DNA from: Patescibacteria group bacterium
Lineage (GTDB): Bacteria; Patescibacteria; Paceibacteria; Paceibacterales; UBA10102
Length of the DNA: 64,000 nt
Direction: 5' to 3'
Assembly: GCA_024239055.1 (NCBI GenBank)
Contig: JANBVJ010000001.1
Location: forward strand, 310,001-374,000
Both the position numbers and the translations under genes were made by a program. Shown here piece after piece: positions 1 through 7,093 of this stretch (its first letter is position 1; each line of letters begins with the position of its first letter). The notes under the pieces were generated by a model. It was given only the letters and a program-made list of their open reading frames with translations. It was not told where the DNA came from and searched no databases.

Positions 1-261
1 TTTTCTTCTGAAATTTCAGAAAGCTCTTTTACATCTTTAAATTCTTTCTTCAATACGTCTATTACCTCAACCTCCTCTTTTAAGCCAGCTAACTCTTGCG
101 ACAACTTACCAGATTTCTTTGGATCTGACCAAAACTCTGCATCTTGCGATTCCTTCTCAATTACCTCTATTCTCTTTTTCTTTTCTGGCAAGTCAAAGAC
201 AGTCCTCCAAATGGAGGAGTTTCTCTTGTAATTCTTTCAGTGTCTCTGAAATATCTTGCAT
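1..261 (-). CDS. prfB: Peptide chain release factor 2, N-terminal part, with programmed +1 frameshift (runs off the left edge)
   Basis: RF2 ends translation at UAA and UGA. Only the 5' part of the gene is in the window. The first frame opens with ATG at 259-261, encodes 22 codons and stops at TGA (193-195). The stop lies in CTT TGA C, the same slippery context as the autoregulatory site of E. coli prfB. Shifting +1 after CTT continues without stop to the edge and gives an RF2-like N-terminal helical domain (FDLPEKKKRIEVIEKESQDA, then EFWSDPKKS), where the FW-x-DP pattern is typical of RF2. Low RF2 would let the ribosome pause at UGA and slip, raising RF2. The upstream ATG has no clear Shine-Dalgarno sequence. 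The identification is firm; the efficiency of frameshifting is inference. Confidence 0.88.
192..218 (-). promoter_or_regulatory. prfB frameshift element: internal Shine-Dalgarno, hairpin and CTT TGA C slip site
   Basis: On the minus strand TCCTCC (218-213), a four-base loop and GGAGGA (208-203) form a perfect 6-bp stem. CTGT and then the slip site CTT TGA C (198-192) follow. GGAGG is the Shine-Dalgarno-like stimulator known from E. coli prfB, but here it ends 5 nt before CTT instead of 3 nt, and it forms one arm of a hairpin. Confidence 0.75.
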
Positions 262-290
262 TAAGTCATTGTAGTCAAAAAAGAGGGTGA

Positions 291-338
291 AATCAAGAAA
301 AAAGAAAAAGTCCCAACCAAATAGTGTGATTGGGACTT
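291..338 (-). terminator. Rho-independent terminator after the 178-residue orphan gene
   Basis: A perfect 9-bp stem (308-316 with 330-338, core AGTCCCAA/TTGGGACT) with a 13-nt loop is followed on the minus strand by a long T-rich tract. It sits between the stop of the gene at 358-894 and the prfB start, so it ends the upstream transcript or attenuates read-through into prfB. Confidence 0.8.
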
Positions 339-357
339 ACCTCCATAGGATGCTCTG

Positions 358-894
358 TTATAAGACCCTTACATTGACTGTTTCGCCCCACTCTAGAAGC
401 TGTTTTAGTTGAGTAAGCTCCCCCTCACGCCTCTCAACTACCTCACGAAGATCCCGTAAGAGTCTATGTACGATATCACGCAAAAGCATACTACGGTCTG
501 ATACCTCTTCAAAAAACGACTGCAGATCCTCTTCGTTAATTAAGTAAATAGTACCGATTTTTTTCTGATTCCATAGACCGAATTTTCCATTGCGGGTCAA
601 GAAAAGACAATAGCCATTCTTAGACGCACTACCAAAGAATCGATGCTCCGAAACCAGAAGCAGACATTTTGTTTCTGGTGACACACGATCATCAGGAAAC
701 TCAGCTCTTAACCAACCCCCTAGTTGATCCTTTATTGGTCTTAATGCAAGAGCCCGCAGACAGTGTTTGAAACGTTCTACAAACTCCAAGAGAATGCCCG
801 TAGACTCCTCTGCGGAAAGATCAGGATGAACCTTTGGTTCTACACCAAGAATCCAATCCTCAATACTCACTATTACGTTGTTGGGCGAACCCAT
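358..894 (-). CDS. Orphan protein of 178 residues, function unknown
   Basis: I do not recognise this family. The protein is soluble, with no signal peptide or membrane segment. The middle (about residues 80-115) alternates short hydrophobic strands and turns (SEHRFFG, GYCLFLTRNGKFGLWNQ). The C-terminal third is a charged amphipathic helix (DIVHRLLRDLREVVERREGE) likely to be a coiled coil. I chose the ATG at 892-894 because AAGGAG lies 6 nt upstream; an ATG 14 codons earlier has no such site. A good promoter lies upstream at 969-997 and a terminator downstream, so it is probably a single-gene transcript. Confidence 0.65.
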   Translation of the reverse strand: MGSPNNVIVSIEDWILGVEPKVHPDLSAEESTGILLEFVERFKHCLRALALRPIKDQLGGWLRAEFPDDRVSPETKCLLLVSEHRFFGSASKNGYCLFLTRNGKFGLWNQKKIGTIYLINEEDLQSFFEEVSDRSMLLRDIVHRLLRDLREVVERREGELTQLKQLLEWGETVNVRVL

Positions 895-962
895 TTTGAA
901 CTCCTTTTTATGCCTTTGGGCGAACCCATCTGGCAATTTACCAGGACCTATGTGAAGGACCT
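881..962 (-). repeat. Short direct repeats in the leader and start region of the orphan gene
   Basis: ATGGGTTCGCCCAA occurs exactly twice on the minus strand, at 894-881 (which includes the chosen start codon) and at 929-916, 35 nt apart. Just upstream AGGTCCT occurs twice, at 962-956 and 949-943, 13 nt apart. The two ATG copies are in different frames. Tandem slippage duplications are the simplest explanation; a decoy start is possible. Confidence 0.6.
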
Positions 963-968
963 AACTTA

Positions 969-997
969 TTCTTAAAACAAAAATAGGTTTAGGTCAA
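969..997 (-). promoter_or_regulatory. Sigma-70 type promoter for the 178-residue orphan gene
   Basis: The -35 box TTGACC (997-992), a 17-nt spacer and the -10 box TAAGAA (974-969) lie upstream of the gene and downstream of tRNA-Thr. The predicted start is near 962, which gives a leader of about 68 nt. Confidence 0.55.
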
Positions 998-1007
998 GCT
1001 ATAATAT

Positions 1008-1082
1008 TGGAGCCAGCGATCGGATTCGAACCGATGGCCTACTCTTTACGGGAGAGTTGCTCTACCACTGAGCTACGCTGGC
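1008..1082 (-). tRNA. tRNA-Thr (anticodon CGT), with C at position 33
   Basis: The full cloverleaf is visible: acceptor GCCAGCG/CGCTGGC, D arm GCTC/GAGC, anticodon stem ACTCT/AGAGT, T arm ATCGG/CCGAT with TTCGAAT loop. The discriminator is T and CCA is encoded. The seven-base anticodon loop reads CCCGTAA, so the anticodon is CGT, reading ACG. Position 33, almost always U, is C here. The gene follows tRNA-Gly by 11 nt and probably shares its transcript. Confidence 0.88.
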
Positions 1083-1093
1083 ACATCTTCATG

Positions 1094-1164
1094 AGCGGGT
1101 GAAGGGAATCGAACCCTCGTCATTAGCTTGGGAAGCTAACGTACTACCACTGTACTACACCCGC
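1094..1164 (-). tRNA. tRNA-Gly (anticodon CCC)
   Basis: The cloverleaf is GCGGGTG/CACCCGC acceptor, D arm GTAC/GTAC, anticodon stem TTAGC/GCTAA with loop TTCCCAA (anticodon CCC, reading GGG), and T arm GAGGG/CCCTT closed by one G-U pair. The discriminator is T and CCA is not encoded. Its first base (1164) is also the last base of the TAG stop of the FtsB-like gene, so mRNA and tRNA come from one transcript and must be separated by RNase P cleavage at that point. Confidence 0.92.
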
Positions 1165-1553
1165 TAGAACCATGTGATAGGATTCCACCAGACACGTTCT
1201 TTCTCTCCCTTATCTATCTCTTCTTTTTCATCTGGAGGAAGTATGGTAATAACCTCTTCCCCTGGTTTCTGGAATAATCCCTGTTCTCGCAATATCTTTT
1301 CTTGAAACTCTTCTGAATCATTGTACTCAATCTTGACCTCAAGATCTCCTTGTCGTAATTGAAGCTCTAATAACTGTGCCTGAAGCTCCTGCTTTCTCTG
1401 TTCTAAATCAGAACGCCTACTATTAATAGAAAAGTTGTTGTAGATAAAGAATCCAATAATACCCAGAATCACTAAAAGAAATATACTTACAAAGAATATA
1501 TTCTGTATCTTCTCCCACTTCTCTTTACGTTTACTACTTCTTTTTGCTATCAT
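1164..1553 (-). CDS. FtsB/DivIC-like septum formation protein
   Basis: A 129-residue bitopic membrane protein of the FtsB/DivIC type, which in other bacteria bridges FtsQ and FtsL in the divisome. Residues 1-17 are very basic and cytoplasmic, 18-40 form one membrane helix, and 47-78 form a coiled coil rich in E, Q and L. The C-terminal part ends in VWWNPITWF. Size and layout fit the family, and the EFQEKILREQGLF segment resembles the FtsB region after the coiled coil. No Shine-Dalgarno site precedes the ATG. A possible promoter lies at 1650-1678. The stop codon overlaps the first base of tRNA-Gly. FtsL would be the main alternative; context does not decide. Confidence 0.75.
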   Translation of the reverse strand: MIAKRSSKRKEKWEKIQNIFFVSIFLLVILGIIGFFIYNNFSINSRRSDLEQRKQELQAQLLELQLRQGDLEVKIEYNDSEEFQEKILREQGLFQKPGEEVITILPPDEKEEIDKGEKERVWWNPITWF

Positions 1554-1562
1554 GTAAAATAT

Positions 1563-1658
1563 ATGATGTCAAAGAAATTTCTTCGAGTCATCTGGATTAT
1601 CATAGCCAGTATTGTAACACTATCTATGCTGGGCTTCCTTTTGCTCCCTATACTATAA
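1563..1658 (+). CDS. Possible 31-residue single-helix membrane micropeptide
   Basis: A short plus-strand frame starts at ATG ATG (1563 or 1566) and ends in TAA. After three basic residues (KKFLR) comes one strongly hydrophobic helix (about residues 8-27) ending in LLLPIL, as in short membrane peptides. It begins 9 nt from the start codon of the divergent FtsB-like gene, so no room exists for a leader; TAAAAT (1555-1560) just before it would fit a leaderless mRNA. It is entirely antisense to the predicted FtsB leader. Nothing else in the gap explains the open frame, but so short a frame can occur by chance. Confidence 0.4.
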   Translation: MMSKKFLRVIWIIIASIVTLSMLGFLLLPIL

Positions 1659-1678
1659 GAAATCAAGGGAGTTTTCAA
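1650..1678 (-). promoter_or_regulatory. Possible promoter for the FtsB-like gene and the tRNAs
   Basis: TTGAAA (1678-1673), a 17-nt spacer and TAGTAT (1655-1650) fit a sigma-70 promoter on the minus strand. The -35 box lies in the loop and arm of a small hairpin (GGAGTT/AACTCC, 1666-1680) after the CapA-like gene. The leader would be about 90 nt, antisense to the micropeptide frame. Confidence 0.4.
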
Positions 1679-1711
1679 CTCCTAAATACATCTAGATTTT
1701 AGTTGCCTAAT

Positions 1712-2716
1712 TTATTTAATTAAAATAGTTGGCTGAGATTCTTTAGAAATATTCACTCTCAAAGGAATAACATTAACTATGCCTTGTTTTTCTACCTCAA
1801 CCTTCAACACTAAACCTTCCATGGTATCTGGAGAAAAATTCTGGTCAAAGATAAAATTACCCAAACCATACGCTATCCAGCTATCTTTGTACTGTTCTAC
1901 TGGTTGAACTACATGTGAGTGGTGCCCAATAATAAAATCTGCGCCAGCATCAATAGCGGCTTTTGAAAGAATCTGCTGTGTCATACTTGGTTCTTTTTGA
2001 TACTCCTCTCCAAAATGGAAGGAAACGACTAAAATATCTACATTTTCTTTAGCTACTTCAATATCTTTTTTCAATTGAGAAAGTCTTGTGGAATCCATCC
2101 AAGAAATACCAGGACTATTCTCTCCAGCCTGCCAAAGAGGCGAACCCTTTGTACTGTAAGCTATTATACCAATTGTAGTTCCTTTTATAACTTTTACTAC
2201 GACAGTTTCAGCCTCATTCCTTGTTACTCCCCCTCCCACATAATCTATTCCTGCTTCTTTTAGTCTTTCCAAGCTGTCAACAAAGGCTTCCGGTCCATAA
2301 TCTATACTATGGTTATTTGCAACAGAAACTACATCAATACCAGAAAACACTAATCCTTCCATTGTTTTTGGATCAGCTCGAAAAGAATACATACTTCCCA
2401 CCTTTTCTCCTTTATCTGAGATAACACTCTCAAGATTTCCAAATACTAAATCAGCTTTCTGAAAGATATCTTTCACATTTAAAAATGGCCATCTCCAATC
2501 ATCATGTTGCTGTATATAGAATTCTACTCCCCTATCTAACATAATATCTCCTACAAAAAGAAGAACAGTTTGTTCTTCAACTACATTAGATGCAATAGGA
2601 AGAACATTACTAAGCACTGGCGAAGCTGTAAACTTTTCTTGCCAGAAAATAAATGAACCTCCTAAAAGAGTTACAAAAAGCAATATAGTAAATATTAATA
2701 AGATAACTGTTTTCAC
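1712..2716 (-). CDS. CapA-like metallophosphatase-fold protein
   Basis: A 334-residue protein of the CapA (PGA_cap) family, with an N-terminal membrane anchor (residues 3-25) and an extracytoplasmic domain. It carries the family landmarks in order: FVGDIMLDRG (about 54-63), GNLES (about 94), VANNHSIDYG (about 132-141), HFGEEY (about 234) and GHHSHVVQP (about 264-272). The Asp, Asn and His residues are those expected to bind two metals. CapA proteins are linked to poly-gamma-glutamate capsules, but no capB/capC genes are here. CPR members may instead act on other envelope polymers. It lies 11 nt after lepA and probably shares its transcript. Confidence 0.8.
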   Translation of the reverse strand: MKTVILLIFTILLFVTLLGGSFIFWQEKFTASPVLSNVLPIASNVVEEQTVLLFVGDIMLDRGVEFYIQQHDDWRWPFLNVKDIFQKADLVFGNLESVISDKGEKVGSMYSFRADPKTMEGLVFSGIDVVSVANNHSIDYGPEAFVDSLERLKEAGIDYVGGGVTRNEAETVVVKVIKGTTIGIIAYSTKGSPLWQAGENSPGISWMDSTRLSQLKKDIEVAKENVDILVVSFHFGEEYQKEPSMTQQILSKAAIDAGADFIIGHHSHVVQPVEQYKDSWIAYGLGNFIFDQNFSPDTMEGLVLKVEVEKQGIVNVIPLRVNISKESQPTILIK

Positions 2717-2727
2717 AACACTTACTT

Positions 2728-4491
2728 CTAACTCCTAAATACGTCCAAAAACACCTTAGGAGGAATAATAACCCTTCCTTTTGCTTTTAGCTCTTTTTTC
2801 CCCTTCTTTTGCTTGTCCAACAACTTGTTCTTTCTCGTCACGTCCCCTCCATATAAGGAAGCTGTCACGTCTCGTCTTCTTGACCCTATGGTTTCGCGCG
2901 CCAAAACCTTACCTCCAACAACAGCTTGCAGGGCAACAGAAAACTGCTGGGCGGGCAGAACCTCTTTTAACTTTGCCACCAATGTCTTTCCTTCTTGATA
3001 TGCGCTCACCTTTGGAACCACCTTTGAAAAGGCCTCTTGTATCTCTCCTGCAATCAAAACCTCAAGTTTTACCAAGTCCCCTTTTCTCATATCTATAATT
3101 TCATAATCCATAGAGGCCATACCCTGAGTTACAGATTTTAGCTTGTCATAGAAATCAATAATTATCTCACGCAGAGGCGCCTCATACACAAGTTGAACCG
3201 TCTTTTCGCTCAAGTACACAATATCCTTTTGAGTACCCTCTATTTGTTCTAAAAGCTGTAATGCTTTTGGATAGAAGGAGGCTGGTGTAATAACCTCAAC
3301 TTGTGCCCAGGGTTCTTTAATTGACTCAATTTGCGTTGGATCTGGCCAATCAACTGCGGTCTTTATAGAAAGCTCTTTTCCTTTCTTGTCTGTAACTGAA
3401 AACTCTACAGATGGACGGGATATAACCAAAGGGACTGAAAACTCCCTCTGAATGCGTTCAGCAATAATCTCTGAGTGCAGAACTCCGAGAAATCCGCACC
3501 TGAATCCCCTGCCCAAGGCTTCATGAGCTTCTGGTTCTGAAACAAACGATGGATCATTAAGATGCAGCTTGTTTACCGCGTCCTTTAATACATCAAAGTC
3601 GTCTGTATTCTGAGGATAAAAACTCACAAAGACAACTGGCTTTGGCTGGGTATATCCTTTCAGAGCACTTGCAGAAGGAGTAGATACTAAAGTAATGGTA
3701 TCTCCAATACGAACAACTCCTGCATCCTTGATTCCGGTAGCGACATATCCAATCTCTCCATCTGAGATAACAGGGAAAGGGGTTTCCTTTGGAATTACAT
3801 AGCCTACTTCTTTTGCGACTCCTGAGGTCTTTTGAGCAATAAAGCGCAACTTATCTCCTGCTTTAAGCTCCCCTCCTTTTAACCTTACATACGCTACAAC
3901 ACCCAAAAAGGCATCATACCTTGAGTCAAATATTAAGGCCTTTGTTTCCTTCCCACCTGATGATGGAGCTGGAATATCATTCACTACAGCCTGCAATAAT
4001 TCCTTCACTCCCTCTCCGGTTTTTGCTGAAATACGAAAAACCTTGTTTGCTGGAACCAAGGAGGCTATTTCTTTTTCAGCGCCTACAACATCAGCTGAAG
4101 CTACATCTATTTTATTGACAGCGGGAATAATCTTCAATCCCTGCTGTTGCGCCAAACGTAAGTTAGCAAGAGTCTGCGCCTGAATACCCTTGGTCGCGTC
4201 CACCAGCAAAATAGCTCCCTCTACCGCCGCCATGGAACGCGAAACTTCGTAAGCAAAGTCCACGTGTCCTGGGGTATCAATAAGGTTTAAAATATACTCC
4301 CCGTACTTTAGTCGTATGGGCTGCAGTTTAATAGTAATACCCTTTTCCTGTTCTAACTCCATCTGGTCTAAATACTGCTCTCGCATCTCTCGCTTATCTA
4401 TAGCCCCAGTCAACTCCAAAAATCTATCTGCCAAGGTAGACTTTCCATGGTCAACATGAGAAATAATGACAAAATTTCTTATATTATTCAT
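2728..4491 (-). CDS. lepA: Elongation factor 4 (LepA), ribosome-associated GTPase
   Basis: EF4 is a translational GTPase that remodels stalled or maturing ribosomes. This copy has 587 residues, close to the usual 600. G1 HVDHGKST (12-19), the switch I segment EKGITIK (about 49-55), G3 DTPGH (about 74-78) and G4 NKID are present. The LepA-specific C-terminal domain is intact (YGGDVTRKNKLLDKQKKGKK). The EKGITIKLQP segment and that tail separate it from EF-G. The gene overlaps the 3' end of murJ by 8 nt, so the two are translationally coupled. Confidence 0.95.
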   Translation of the reverse strand: MNNIRNFVIISHVDHGKSTLADRFLELTGAIDKREMREQYLDQMELEQEKGITIKLQPIRLKYGEYILNLIDTPGHVDFAYEVSRSMAAVEGAILLVDATKGIQAQTLANLRLAQQQGLKIIPAVNKIDVASADVVGAEKEIASLVPANKVFRISAKTGEGVKELLQAVVNDIPAPSSGGKETKALIFDSRYDAFLGVVAYVRLKGGELKAGDKLRFIAQKTSGVAKEVGYVIPKETPFPVISDGEIGYVATGIKDAGVVRIGDTITLVSTPSASALKGYTQPKPVVFVSFYPQNTDDFDVLKDAVNKLHLNDPSFVSEPEAHEALGRGFRCGFLGVLHSEIIAERIQREFSVPLVISRPSVEFSVTDKKGKELSIKTAVDWPDPTQIESIKEPWAQVEVITPASFYPKALQLLEQIEGTQKDIVYLSEKTVQLVYEAPLREIIIDFYDKLKSVTQGMASMDYEIIDMRKGDLVKLEVLIAGEIQEAFSKVVPKVSAYQEGKTLVAKLKEVLPAQQFSVALQAVVGGKVLARETIGSRRRDVTASLYGGDVTRKNKLLDKQKKGKKELKAKGRVIIPPKVFLDVFRS

Positions 4492-6121
4492 TTCTCTTTA
4501 GTAACCTTCCTACAATCTCAAGAAGTTCTTGGGACTTTAAAAAGTATGACACTACAAGGTATACTAAAAAACCAATTGTCCCCGCAACTCCAACTTGTAA
4601 TAAAACTCCAAAAAACGTATCTAAAGAAATAAATAGAGGCACAATGCGTAGTGCAAAGAAAGCAGAAAAGATTGTTAGAATTCCAGCTATAATTGCATTT
4701 CTCAAAGTAATAAATACATGAGGCAGGAATACTATCTTAGTTTTTTGAGAAAGAAAGATAGATAGAAGAAAGAATTGAAAGAGAGCACTTAAGGATAAAG
4801 CAAAGGGAAGTGCAAGAATCCTCTGGTCCCCTACGCCAGTAAGATCCAACGCAGAAATCACATAACTACTAAATACATTTGTAGTAGAAAAAACAGAAAC
4901 AAAGAAAATGGCCAGCAGGATATTCAAAATCACAGAAGAAATACTAATAACTACAGGGGTTCTGGTATCTTGCATAGAAAAGAAAGAGCGCACCAATAAA
5001 GGAATAAGAGCCAAAGGAATAATACCTAAAGCAAAGACTCCAAGGGATGCTGCTGTAAGTTGAGTTGCCTCCCAGCCAAACTCACCTGTTCCAAAGATAA
5101 CACGCACTATCTGAGCTCTCAAAATAAATACTAACAAAGCTATGGGTACCGTAAAAAAGATAATCCTAGAAAATGCATAAGAAAAATACCTAGCAAATTC
5201 CTCTGTTCTATTCTGAGCAAAGGAGCGTGAGAGTGCGGGAAATGCAGCCACGGCAAAAGATATTCCAATCAGACTTACAGGAACATACTGGAGGTTGTCG
5301 GCAAAACTAAAGACTGCAATGGAACCCACAGCCAAAGTTGAAGCTATCGCCGTCATCACAATCAAGTTAACGTGATAGGCGGCAGCTCCAATGGTTCTTG
5401 GTAGGGCAAGTTTCATAATCTGAGACACCGAGGCATGAGAAACATCCAGCATAAACCTCCATCTAAAACCAGAATTTAAAACAGGCACAATTTGAACGGC
5501 AACATGTAATAGAGCTCCAAAAACAACACCCCAGGCCAAACCAATTACTCCAAGAAGAGGAACAAAGTAAAAAATTCCAATAATAATACCTATATTATAC
5601 ATAACAGGAGCTAAAGAATATGCAAAAAACCTCCCAAAGTACTGCAAGAGTCCTGAAAGAAGAGAGGAAGCTCCAAAGAGTATAGGAGAGAAGAACATAA
5701 TACGGGTTAAGAGAACTGCGGTCTCCTGATTCTCAGGAGAAAACCCTGGAGCTACCAGACGCATCAAAAAAGGAGCAAATATGCCAAGTACAACGGAAAA
5801 CCCAATAAGTACTAAAAAGACAATATTAAATATGTTGGCTGCTACCTTCCATGCCTCATCCTTATTCTTGTTGAAATATTGCGCAAATACAGGCAAAAAA
5901 ACAGCGGTAAGACCGCCCATAATGAGAATATTGTAGAGAAAGTCAGGAATACGAAATGCCGCAAAATACATATCCAACTGTTCTCCGGCTCCAAAAGTTC
6001 CAGCTAACAACCTATCTCGAAACAAAGCCAAGAGTTTGGCTGTTAGAGAAGCTGCAAATAGGATGCCCGCAGCATACGTTACCTTATTGGTTTGCGAGTT
6101 CAATAATCCCTTAAGTGTCAT
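4484..6121 (-). CDS. murJ: Lipid II flippase MurJ (MviN family)
   Basis: A 545-residue polytopic membrane protein of the MurJ/MviN family, which moves lipid II across the membrane for peptidoglycan synthesis. Around 14 hydrophobic segments are visible. The N-terminal ALFRDRLLAGTFGAGEQLDM is the MurJ signature (R-x-x-x-x-x-x-FG). PRTIGAAAYHVNL in the middle and FSMQDTRTPV in the second half also match. TATAAG lies 9 nt before the ATG, which suggests a very short leader. The next gene, lepA, overlaps it by 8 nt. Together with murB it shows that this cell makes its own peptidoglycan. Confidence 0.92.
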   Translation of the reverse strand: MTLKGLLNSQTNKVTYAAGILFAASLTAKLLALFRDRLLAGTFGAGEQLDMYFAAFRIPDFLYNILIMGGLTAVFLPVFAQYFNKNKDEAWKVAANIFNIVFLVLIGFSVVLGIFAPFLMRLVAPGFSPENQETAVLLTRIMFFSPILFGASSLLSGLLQYFGRFFAYSLAPVMYNIGIIIGIFYFVPLLGVIGLAWGVVFGALLHVAVQIVPVLNSGFRWRFMLDVSHASVSQIMKLALPRTIGAAAYHVNLIVMTAIASTLAVGSIAVFSFADNLQYVPVSLIGISFAVAAFPALSRSFAQNRTEEFARYFSYAFSRIIFFTVPIALLVFILRAQIVRVIFGTGEFGWEATQLTAASLGVFALGIIPLALIPLLVRSFFSMQDTRTPVVISISSVILNILLAIFFVSVFSTTNVFSSYVISALDLTGVGDQRILALPFALSLSALFQFFLLSIFLSQKTKIVFLPHVFITLRNAIIAGILTIFSAFFALRIVPLFISLDTFFGVLLQVGVAGTIGFLVYLVVSYFLKSQELLEIVGRLLKRNE

Positions 6122-6150
6122 TACCCTATCTTATATGAATTACTCTAATA

Positions 6151-6210
6151 AAAAAAGAAATGAGGGAGTCAGAGCTACACAATGTGTAGATAACTCCCTC
6201 ATTTTTTGCT
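6151..6210. terminator. Bidirectional-looking terminator between the 237-residue orphan gene and murJ
   Basis: A 12-bp stem (6158-6169 with 6193-6204, core TGAGGGAGT/ACTCCCTCA) has an inner hairpin TACACA/TGTGTA. It is flanked by A-rich sequence on the left and T-rich sequence on the right, so either strand would end in a U tract. It serves the minus-strand gene at 6265-6978. Confidence 0.8.
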
Positions 6211-6264
6211 CGAGGGCTCAAGAATCAAGAGATAAAAAGTCAAAAGATTCGAGAGAACGAGAGC

Positions 6265-6978
6265 TTAATGTTCTACCCCTGGAAGGAACGCCGACGCTGA
6301 ACCATTACAGTCGTCGGGGAGTTCAATCGAACGTGAGCCGAACCCAACCTTGTCAATGCTGAAGTCGAGTTCCGGCGCGGCGCTGAACTCACCATCGCCG
6401 TCCGGAGAGTATTCGTCACCGGGAAAGTCAATCCAGAGATCGTCCTGGTGCTGGAGACGTTTCGAATGCATCAGCAACATGATGATGCCCGCAAAGATTC
6501 CGAGACCGAACTCTGAAGGATTGAAGGCATCACGAGCTTCATCAATTGAACGGCCTTTGTGATAAAGCCCGAACTGGGCTGGCACCACGAGGATATCGTG
6601 TCCCATCTGCTGGTTACCCAGCTCTTTGAACATCGCCACCGTGCGTCTGTGCTGACGCAGGTGATTGATGTCAAGCCCATCCATACTGTAGCTGTGAAAC
6701 TTCTCGCCTCGGATCTGCTTTATTAGACCCAGAACCTTCCGCACTGCCTCAATGTAAGTTGAAGCGATTAATTCCCACCTTGAGATGGCAAACCATCCTT
6801 CGGCGTTACTTGGGAGCGGCTGGTTTGCAATCTGCTCATCAGCTGAACCCAAGCCCGGAAACAGCTGTTGCAGACACTTGACCTGCCCCAAAATGCTCTG
6901 GGGCTTGTAGTCCAAGGAATACCCGAAGCTGGATTTCGTCCGATTATTAATGTGCTTGACCAATATTTCTGGTCTCAT
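6265..6978 (-). CDS. Orphan protein of 237 residues of a type recalled from Parcubacteria
   Basis: Function unknown. I recall similar proteins in several Parcubacteria assemblies but cannot verify this. No signal peptide is present; one hydrophobic stretch (FGLGIFAGIIMLLMHS, about 155-170) could be a buried or membrane helix. The preceding motif GHDILVVPAQFGLYHKGRS and the later LWIDFPGDEYSPDGDGEF look like conserved core elements; the second is very acidic. The tail ends SASAFLPGVEH. Base composition is visibly more GC-rich than murJ and the next genes. It has its own strong promoter (7047-7075), Shine-Dalgarno AAGGAG 7 nt before ATG and its own terminator, so it is an independent, probably well-expressed unit. 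Confidence 0.75.
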   Translation of the reverse strand: MRPEILVKHINNRTKSSFGYSLDYKPQSILGQVKCLQQLFPGLGSADEQIANQPLPSNAEGWFAISRWELIASTYIEAVRKVLGLIKQIRGEKFHSYSMDGLDINHLRQHRRTVAMFKELGNQQMGHDILVVPAQFGLYHKGRSIDEARDAFNPSEFGLGIFAGIIMLLMHSKRLQHQDDLWIDFPGDEYSPDGDGEFSAAPELDFSIDKVGFGSRSIELPDDCNGSASAFLPGVEH

Positions 6979-7046
6979 CTCTCTTCTCCTTATTCCTGCC
7001 GGTCTGAATGTTTAAGGGAGTATATCCCACCGATAAGTATAGAAAT

Positions 7047-7075
7047 ACTATACACCTAATTTCACAATTTGTCAA
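7047..7075 (-). promoter_or_regulatory. Strong sigma-70 promoter of the 237-residue orphan gene
   Basis: TTGACA (7075-7070), a spacer of exactly 17 nt and TATAGT (7052-7047) precede the gene. The predicted start is near 7040, giving a leader of about 62 nt with a small GGGA/TCCC-type hairpin before the Shine-Dalgarno site. Confidence 0.8.
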
Positions 7076-7093
7076 TACCTAGGCAACCAAAAA

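Noticed and set aside
1..261. Assembly frameshift or pseudogene at prfB
   Set aside because: The frame break lies exactly at CTT TGA C with a Shine-Dalgarno-like sequence upstream, the known programmed site.
763..975. Plus-strand 70-codon frame opposite the orphan gene
   Set aside because: It covers the promoter and leader of the opposite gene and has no ribosome site.
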